A stretch of DNA of 64,000 bases, from contig NC_087168.1 in the NCBI RefSeq assembly GCF_035594125.1, positions 16,817,150 through 16,881,149 of the forward strand. The letters are read 5' to 3'. The notes beneath the pieces were generated by a model that worked only from the letters and a program-made list of their open reading frames with translations, did not search any database and had not been told where the DNA came from. The translations under genes and the position numbers were made by a program. Shown in pieces: positions 56,085 to 64,000 of this stretch (positions are counted from its first letter, which is position 1; every line of letters begins with the position of its first letter). Source of the DNA: Scylla paramamosain. Taxonomy: Eukaryota; Arthropoda; Malacostraca; Decapoda; Portunidae.

Positions 56085-58329
56085 GGATCACATCCTCAAG
56101 TGTTTCATCACTTCATCTTGACTATTTTTAACACACACTAGTGTTATCAAAAGTGTTTTCATGATTCCAATATTAGTCCTACAAGGAATGTAGATAGATA
56201 GGTAAGGCGTGAAGCATTAATTGCATAGATTTTATTTTATTTATGTGAAGTAAAATAATGAATGAAAAATGTTTAAAAATAATGGCATCCAGTCTTGGAA
56301 TACCAAGCCGTGGATTTTCAAATAACAGACAAGATTCTCCATTTAGTTCATAAAGTCGAGATTTGAGTGTTTTTATCTTTTACTTGAAAGGATCACTTGG
56401 ATCTGGTAACAACATTCCCTCCCTTGAAGGCTGTATCAGCATGTGGAGAAAAATAATGTGCAGAGATAACACAAAGCTTTAAGTTAAGAATTTCTGCAAA
56501 CAAACTGGAAGCTGTACTGTTTTTTGTGCTATGTTTTTTCAGTTTTGTTTTTGTGATATATTGTTGCTGTGATGTGAGTATTCCTCATATTTTTTTTCCT
56601 TTTCCTTTTTTTGATTATTCCTCTCTGTGGATTGGCCTTGCTGTGTTCAATGTAGATTGTAATGAAGTTAATGATGGTGTTGAATGATGGTAGTCCATTG
56701 GTGATGAGGGAAAGTTGATGGTGTGACTTTGTGGAGTGTTCTTTGGATGAAGGAAGTAAGCTGTGAAGCACTCCTTGTTATAAGGATAACTCAGGCAAAA
56801 ATATAAAGAAAAGAAATAGTTTTAGTTGATGTTAATGGAGGGACTATGAAAGCAAAAGAGTTAACATTATCATTTAGTTCAGCATCCTTATCTTCTGTGG
56901 GATTGGAGGACTTGCTAGTCTCTCCCAATTTTTTGTGGCCATAGACAATCTTTTCTCTGGTGTTTCTCCTCCTCATGTCTTCCTTTACAATACCTCCACA
57001 TCCTCTTTGTTCTACTCCCTACAACTACCTCAAACTCCAATTTTCTGAGCGTATGGTCTTTTTCCCCTGACATGTCTCTACCACCTCAGTCAGGCAAACA
57101 AAGGACTCAACAGATTTGTGCTTACTTGGTCTTACCTGTATTGTTTGTTAGGCTGCCACATACCAAACCTGCCTTTCAAAGATGACAATTATGCTTACAA
57201 TTCAGATCCACCAATGTCGTCACCATCCCAAACACCAGTCATCCATTCATCAACACTATTATCACTGCCATTCACACATTTTATTGGACAGGATTACAGA
57301 TATACAATCCTTAAAGTATTTCTCACACATACATAAAAAAAAAAAAAAAACCAGGCCAGCCTTTCAGTGTTCACCTTTTCTTTCGTTTTTTCATGTAATG
57401 TTTTGTGTGTGCAGGACAAGTGGATGGTATTGTTGTATTCTTGAGTTCCTGTTATCAGTGCCTTCATTCATTGCTTTGTTGATACTATGAGTTGTAAGTT
57501 GGTTTAAGTAGGTGGTGATATACTTGGTAATGTGTAAGCGTGGTGAAGTCATTCTGCTTTAACATATCAAACAATTAAGTGTGTGGTTTTGTTATGACTG
57601 TACTTTCTGCATGTGGAGGTTGAGCAGTCTGTTGTTATGGCTTCTACCCATGGTGAAAGGAAATATATCATAACCTTAAAGTGCAAGTCCCTAAGAATGA
57701 AAATTACATAGTGTTTATATTATAGGTAATGGTGAAGAACAATTGATTCTCAAATTTGTTGTGTGGTAATGTGTTGTAGCAGCTTGTTAGTTTTATCTTT
57801 TCATCTTGGTGTAATTTGTGGTGGCTTTGGTCTTGTTAGTGTGTCACATTGAGACCTTGCCCATTGAAATGCCCCACGGTTTTGTATCATCCTCTTTACA
57901 ATGCCAGTGTATTGTATGTATCCTCTTATTTTGGATGGTTATGTATTTCACTCTACAGATAAGCAAAATTCTTGAAACAGTTGTTGACATCAATCAAAAT
58001 GATAGATGTGTATGGTAAAGTTAGTGCTGCATCTCAGGGGGTGGTGAAGACCCTTGCCTGGTCTGTGTAGTGGTGCAGTGATGTGCTTCACTATTCCACA
58101 TTCTCATCTTGTGCCAGGCACCAAGGGGTAACATCAAGTCTTAGGGAGTGTACTGTTGCTCCTAAAGTCATTAGAAAAAGATGAATATAAGTTATGAATG
58201 AGATATTTTGTTTTCTTATCAGTGAAAAGATGCTTGCATTGACAGAGTGGAAGAATATGTGAAGAAAAGAGTTAGTGAGAGAAAAAAAAAAAAGGAATCA
58301 TTAATATAAAGAAAGACATAACTAGAAAT

Positions 58330-59770
58330 TTTCTTGTGATTACCTTCCCACCATATTGATTGATATAAACTTTTATATCAATATTTTCTTCATGACTTAA
58401 AATTATGTAGTATAGAAAAAAAAATAATCACAAGAATTTTTGTATTTCTCCAGGTCTGAACCTTAAAAAATTTAAGATTTTAATTCTCAAAATTTTTGTG
58501 TGATATGTTCATAAGAACTTAAAGGAGAGATATTATGCAACTTTCAAATATTATTTTGAATTCATAGGAACATTTGGTAGATGATAATATTTAACTTTCT
58601 CATTATTTCAGTTTCAAACAAAATGTAGAATATAAAAAAAACTTTATTGGTTGATAGAAGCTTTTTATATCAATATTTTCTTCTATTTTTCATGTTTTAA
58701 AATCCTTTAATTTTGAAAAAAAAAAATCTGAAATCTAAAAAAAAATGTCCAAGTCTGGACCTTAAAGAAAACCATTGTACATGTGTGAAATATTCTTTTG
58801 GGTTCTTAGAAGTAGTGCATAGAAAATAACTATATTTAACTTGTAAGAAAAAATGAACACACTAAAAAAACATCTTTTTATTAACATATATATTTTTATA
58901 TCAATATTCTTGTACTTTTCTTAATTTAATCACGCATAATCTCAGAGGAAAACTTTTAATCAAAAAAATTTTTGAATTTTTGTAAAGGTCCTGACTTTAG
59001 TTAAAAAATTTAAGATTTCAATTAAAATTTTTGTTTTATTTCATAATTGGAGTATGTTCCTTACTTAAAGAAGAACCATTGTACATATGCAAAATATTCT
59101 TTTGACTTCTTAGGAGTGGTGCGTAATCATGTTTTACTTTTCAAAAGATTAAGACATTAAAGAAACACACTTTCTTGATTGATTGATATGTACTTTTCAT
59201 ATTGATATTCTCATACTTTTCATGATTTATGCATGTGCAATCTTAGAGGAAAATTTTTAGTTGCAAAAATTTTTTGAAATTTTTTGTACAAGTTGAAAAG
59301 TTTAAAAAAAATTCAATATAAAAATTTACATCCGGCAATTGGGATATGTTCCTTATTTAGAGAAGAACCATCGTACATGTGTGAAATATTCTATTGATTT
59401 CTTAAGAGTAGTGCATAGATGACAACTGTATTTCACTTTTTTTATTAAGACACTAAAAACACAGTTTTTTCTATTGATATATATTTTTTATATTAATATT
59501 CTTCTCTTACTTTTGAAGATTTTTGTATTTCTATTCTATTCTTAGAAGAAATTTTTTATTGCAAAATTTTTCAAATGTTTATACAGATGCGTAACCATAT
59601 TTCATTCCTTACTTAAGAAAAATTAAAAGGAGTTCAGTCTTAAGGTTTTGATTTGATAATAGAGACATTTTCCTTACCTAAAGGAGAGACATTGTGTGTA
59701 TATAAAATATACTTTTGAGTTAATAGGAACAGTGCATAGATGAAAATATTAATCTTTAACCAAATTCAAT
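58330..59770. repeat. AT-rich tandem repeat, period about 295 nt, about five copies
   Basis: The marker TTATATCAATATTTTC or close variants occurs near 58372, 58664, 58896, 59197 and 59488. Each copy also carries GAGGAAAATTTTTAATTG, TTTAAGATTTCAATTAAAAT, GTTCCTTACTTAAAGAAGAA, CCATTGTACATATGTGAAAT and ATTCTTTTGA...TAGGAGTGGTGCATAGATGA. The third interval is shorter (232 nt), consistent with a deletion. The family is related to 53985-54290. Confidence 0.75.
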
Positions 59771-60493
59771 TACAAACAAAATTTAGAAACCAGGGAAGTA
59801 ACTCTAATTTAAAGCCAATTGTTAAGGTGCCAGATTCATATTTTCATGATTGTCCTGACAGGTTTTATCTCCAGCAAAAGCCTTTCACAGTGAGTACATC
59901 CCCACATTCAGATTAATTTATCAGTGTTTCCATGATGCTTCAAAGCTGGCCATGACAAGAGCTGAAGTGGTAAGGCCAAGGAAGCATTGAGTCAGAGAGG
60001 CCTTGGAAATTTAGAGGGTGAAAGATACTTATGGGATAGAGTGAACCGGTAATATGGTGTTTAGGTTTGTGGCGCAGTGCCAGAATCCGAAACTTTAACT
60101 GTTTCACTGCTCTGCTCATATTTTGGTAACATTCAGAGCAGTATAAAAAAAAAAAGTTTGCTTGGACAGATAAAATAAAGAGAATAAAAGATTAATTTGT
60201 ATTTTCTAGGCTACAGGAGTATTTCACATGGCTTAATACAAAATAAGTGTGTGAAAAGCTGTAAAGGGTTATGGCAAAAGAATGTCTAGCAATGAAAGGA
60301 TTGAAGAGTATGAAGTAATTCAAGTAAACCACTTGCATTTTTACCTTTCCTTTTCCATTTTGACTTGCATTGTTACTTACTGTCATTGTTACTCTGCTGT
60401 TGTGTGGACAAGTTAGGTGAGGTAGACACAGGAACTCCTCATGGCTGTTGATTCAAACCTGCATTATAACTTGAATTCATCAGTGTTTGAGTG

Positions 60494-60496
<3 letters not shown>

Positions 60497-60541
<45 letters not shown>
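60497..60541. repeat. (GA)n microsatellite
   Basis: Short uninterrupted GA run. Confidence 0.94.
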
Positions 60542-60542
<1 letters not shown>

Positions 60543-60769
60543 AGGATGAAACAAAGATGGAATGCCTGCTCATATTTATTCACTTCAGCTCACATTATGC
60601 TTCATTGTGTCGTGATGTGCTTTGTTATATCATGATGGGAAGGGCCAATTACAGTGTGCATGCAGGTATGCTAGTAGATATGGAAGGGAATGTGTCGTTA
60701 CCTTTGTTTACCTGTTTATATCTGTATTTATATCTGCATTACCCCACATTCCATTTCTAAGTGATTTTT

Positions 60770-61370
60770 CAGTATTTTTCTCATGTTTTGTCATTAGTAC
60801 ATTTGTAATCTTCTCGAGTGATTTTTCAACTACATAATTATCTACCTAGTTTTCCTTTTTCTGGTTTGCTGCTAGTATATGATTTCTTTCTTAATTGACT
60901 TTTTCAACCTGACATTAAACATCATAGGTTATTTTTTCTCTCGTCTTCTTATTAGTACATAATCTTTTCAAGTGAATTTTCAGCTTAATATTTAGGTATC
61001 TAACTCATTTTTCAATTTTGTTTTGCTACTAGTATATGTTTTCTTTCTTAACTTTGGTTTTTTTATCCAGCAGGTCATTTAACACTATAGATTAATTTTT
61101 CTCTTGTCTTCTCTTGTTTTAGTACATAATCTTTTCAAGTGATTTTTCATCTTAATACTTAACTATCTGGCTAATTTTTTCCTTTCTGATTTGCTACTAG
61201 TGCAAGATTTCTTTCACAACAAACTTTTTTTTCAGCCTGATATTTAACATTCTAAGTATTTTTTTCTTTTCCATCTTGTCACCAGTACATAATTTTTTAC
61301 ATAATTTTTTCCAGCAATGATTTTTCAACAGATTTCAAGCACTTTCTTTTCCATCTTGATACTAGTGAAT
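60770..61370. repeat. T-rich tandem repeat, period about 160 nt, about four copies
   Basis: TAGTACATAATCTTTTCAAG + TGATTTTTCA recurs near 60795, 60952, 61120 and 61284, alternating with TTTTGCTACTAGTATATG and TTTCTTTCTTAAC blocks. Confidence 0.7.
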
Positions 61371-61546
61371 ATATACACAGGTATACATACTAAACAGGAA
61401 TAGATTATACCAGGAAAATGCAGCTCATAACATTCATAAACATGGTATTTAGATGTATGTATGTGGCTTTTACAGTAGATGTTCAGAAATTGGACCTTAA
61501 TCACATTAGAAATTAAATAAATGAAAAATTCAGAATAGTATTGTCA

Positions 61547-61577
<31 letters not shown>

Positions 61578-63156
61578 ATAGGAGAGAGTGAAAAAAATAA
61601 TAATAATGTGTGTTTTCTTGTAGCCTTAGTCCAGCCTTACTTTAGCTACAGATGTGTCTGTGAGGCAAGGGATGGAAGGGAAGGAGAAAGTAGGATGGAA
61701 AGAGAAAGAAAAAAATAAAGGGGAACAGTGAGAAGTTCAAATAAAGTAGGTAAGAAGGAATAAGAAATGGAGTGAAGGATGAAAGAAGGGAATTCCGGAG
61801 AAAAGGAAAATGTGAAAGGGAAAAATAACTGAGAAATAAAAAAAAATGTAGTAAGGAGTGAAGAATTAAGGAAGGAAAATGGAACATGAATGATAAAAGA
61901 AGTAAAACAAGGCAAAGGAAAAATGGGAAATTAAATGGTTTTCTTTTTGGTATTTAGCAGGATTTTCTTCATGGTCTTTTACAGTTTTCTTCTACATCTC
62001 TAGCACTTTTTTTTTCTTCTTTTTGGTTCACTGCACTTTTTTTTTTTTTCAATTTTTCTTGATCTTTAACACATTCCTCCTTGATTGCTAGCACATATTT
62101 TCTCTTGGTCTCACTTATGATCTTTGCACACACCAACTTCACCAGACCAGCTACATAAACACAAATATGTACATACAACATGCATGAATATCATTAATTT
62201 AAATCATAAAATTATATTGCATTCAGATCCCTTTTCTTCTGGTACATGCAACAGTGAGAAATAAATATTAGACTCAGAAAAACTGAAAAAGAAACACTAC
62301 ATTGTTAACATGAAGATCAACATTTATTGGTTTCATGGTTTCACTGCAAGCTTAAGATGGATTCCTCAGTTTTTTTCTTTCTTCAAGATTCAGTAGGTGG
62401 TTTGGTGCAGGTTCGTTGTGTTGACAGAAAGCTGACACTGTCCATCCGGGAAGCATCTTGTAGTGCTGTAACTTGAGGCATTCTGTGGTGTGCTGGATCC
62501 CTGTTGCCTTGAGTGATGGATGCATACTAGGAGCAGGTCTTCTTGTTGGTGATGGTGGTGGTGGTGGTGGTGGTGGTCTTGGGAAGGTGTGGAATACTGA
62601 GAGATTAGAGTTTTTTGTCACTGGTGTATATGTTATATGTATTTGTTTTAAGTATGCATAGTGATTGAGTAAGTTAGGAACAAAAATATGCTTAGTACAT
62701 GAAGATATGAAATGGAAATTTTTTTTATATACTTTTTTTAAAACTGACCAAATAGTGTTATGATCATTACAAGTACAGTGAATGGTGGTTTGTTGCCTTT
62801 CTGTACTAATATGACGGTAAATTATGAAAAGCTAGTAATTTTATGATACATCTTTATCACTTTACCATAAACATTGCTAAAAATATAACACTCTGAAATA
62901 CTGTAAATTCCAAAACAAAAAAAGTATTTAATTCCAAAGATGTCAGATAAAAAGATTGTGGACTTAAACAAGTACAGTACTGTGAATACATTTGTAGCAA
63001 CAGACAGATGCCTGAGCTGGATGGATGCATGAAATTTTGTGATATGATGTTATTACCTTATTAGTTGAATTTTTTAATTTTTTTTTTCTGTAAGAAGACC
63101 ATGTTACTGATGAAATGATAAGCAGAGAAAGGAAATAGAGGTAATTAAGTGGAACA

Positions 63157-63310
<154 letters not shown>

Positions 63311-63380
63311 ACCTTAATAACTAACACGTGGGAGCCTGTAAGACGCTCAGAAGCTAACTGCACAGAGTCTTGCTGGCCTT

Positions 63381-64000
63381 CTACCTGTCCCAGTTGGCAT
63401 CCCAGTGGGTGAGGGAGTCGGGGCTGTGTTGCAGGAGTGAGGATGCTTGCTGGTGCTCCTGCTGGTGGTGCTGCTGTAGTAGACTGGAGAGCTGGTCCCT
63501 TGACTTCTCCTCCTCCTTCTCCTCTTGTTCCTGGTAGTAGTCATCATCACTTCTCTTTCCTGCCCACGCATTGAATTTCCTTTTTCCTGCCCAGGCACTG
63601 AAACCTTGTCGCTTATCTTCATTGTTACTTCTCTTCCCTGCCCAGGCACTGAACCCTTGTCTCTTGTTGTCATTGTTGCTTCTCTTTCCTGCCCACGCAC
63701 TGAAGGCTTGCCTCTTGTCGTAATCAGAGTTGCTTCTCTTACCTGCCCAGGCATTAAAAGCTTGCCGTTTGTCATTATTCTCATCACTCCGTTTTCCTGC
63801 CCAGGCACTGAAAGGTTTTCTCTTTTCATCATCGTTGTTACTTCTCTTTCCTGCCCAGGCACTGAATGCTTGTCTCTTATCATTGTCATTGCTGCTTCTC
63901 TTTCCTGCCCAGGCATTGAAAGCTTCCCGTTTTCCTGCCCAAGCACTAAAGGCCTGCCTCTTTTCGTCTTCACTTCTTTTTCCAGCCCAAGCACTGAATG
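63381..64000 (-). CDS. Kinin (leucokinin-family) neuropeptide precursor, 3' coding part
   Basis: Minus-strand frame from the window edge (first full codon at 63998) to TAG at 63381-63383. It holds ten copies of FxAWAGKR: an edge copy FSAWA, then QAFSAWA, EAFNAWA, QAFSAWA, KPFSAWA, QAFNAWA, QAFSAWA, QGFSAWA, QGFSAWA and KFNAWA. Each is followed by Gly (amide donor) and Lys-Arg (processing site). Most are separated by acidic spacers such as SNNDDEKR or SSNDNDKR. After the array comes an acidic then Gln/His-rich tail (63381-63551). Copies starting with Gln could form pyroglutamate. FxxWGamide is the kinin signature; Ala in place of Gly (FSAWAamide) is known to me from penaeid shrimp kinins. Kinins act on a GPCR and are diuretic and myotropic in arthropods. 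Signal peptide and upstream copies lie outside the window. A longer out-of-frame ORF on the same strand is only a shadow. Confidence 0.9.
   Translation of the reverse strand, partial: FSAWAGKRSEDEKRQAFSAWAGKREAFNAWAGKRSSNDNDKRQAFSAWAGKRSNNDDEKRKPFSAWAGKRSDENNDKRQAFNAWAGKRSNSDYDKRQAFSAWAGKRSNNDNKRQGFSAWAGKRSNNEDKRQGFSAWAGKRKFNAWAGKRSDDDYYQEQEEKEEEKSRDQLSSLLQQHHQQEHQQASSLLQHSPDSLTHWDANWDR
63552..63998 (-). repeat. Coding repeat array of kinin units
   Basis: The DNA repeat TTYARTGCNTGGGCAGGAAA + G(A/C)GA, seen ten times, has intervals of about 27-57 nt depending on spacer length. It encodes the peptide array described for the kinin precursor. Confidence 0.93.

Larger units (their letters stand above)
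56090..63150. other. Spacer after TMEM230, no gene recognised
   Basis: AT-rich. It probably begins with TMEM230 3' UTR. It contains two long-period tandem arrays (58330-59770 and 60770-61370), (GA)n at 60497-60541 and 61549-61570, and (GGT)n at 62549-62577. No open frame has exon-like composition. Confidence 0.55.

Noticed and set aside
62352..62621. 89-codon minus-strand frame with a polyproline run
   Set aside because: The proline run is the (GGT)n microsatellite; the rest matches nothing and has no exon-like boundaries.
63347..63994. 215-codon open frame on the minus strand over the kinin gene
   Set aside because: It is the wrong frame: the overlapping frame encodes ten FxAWAGKR units with processing sites and ends in a proper stop.

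Overview
The window looks like nuclear DNA from a decapod crustacean. Genes are intron-rich with short GC-rich coding exons. Introns and spacers are crowded with microsatellites ((GA)n, (CA)n, (AT)n, trinucleotides) and CCTAA/TTAGG-type pentamers. The right edge carries a kinin neuropeptide precursor of the FxAWAamide type that I associate with decapods. All identifications come from reading translations and recalling protein families; no database search was possible.

Layout: (1) 404-5264 (+): the last six coding exons of an ionotropic receptor of the IR93a type, covering TM1, pore, M3, the S2 ligand-binding lobe and TM4. Its 5' part lies left of the window. (2) 5.97-18.08 kb: no recognisable protein gene, but several tandem-repeat arrays and one possible 5' leader exon at 14.04-14.24 kb. 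(3) 18270-42508 (+): a complete IR25a co-receptor gene, 20 coding positions, 935 aa in my model. It includes two equal-length, phase-matched alternative exons (35159-35291 and 35903-36035) that encode the same part of the S2 ligand-binding lobe. (4) 42.8-46.8 kb: no recognised gene. (5) 46836-52220 (-): a complete RAD17 checkpoint clamp-loader gene, 11 coding exons, 605 aa. (6) 55284-56084 (+): TMEM230, two coding exons, 127 aa, divergent from RAD17. (7) 56.1-63.4 kb: AT-rich spacer with two long-period tandem repeats. (8) 63381-64000 (-): the 3' coding end of a kinin (leucokinin-family) precursor with ten FxAWAGKR copies, cut by the window edge.

Functionally, IR93a and IR25a are both conserved IR co-receptors that act together in insect thermo- and hygrosensory receptor complexes. 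Here they lie head-to-tail about 13 kb apart (coding end to coding start). The most interesting candidate novelty is the duplicated IR25a exon. It resembles AMPA-receptor flip/flop splicing in principle and would swap the predicted ligand-contact acidic residue between Asp and Glu. RAD17, TMEM230 and the kinin gene have no evident functional link with the receptors.
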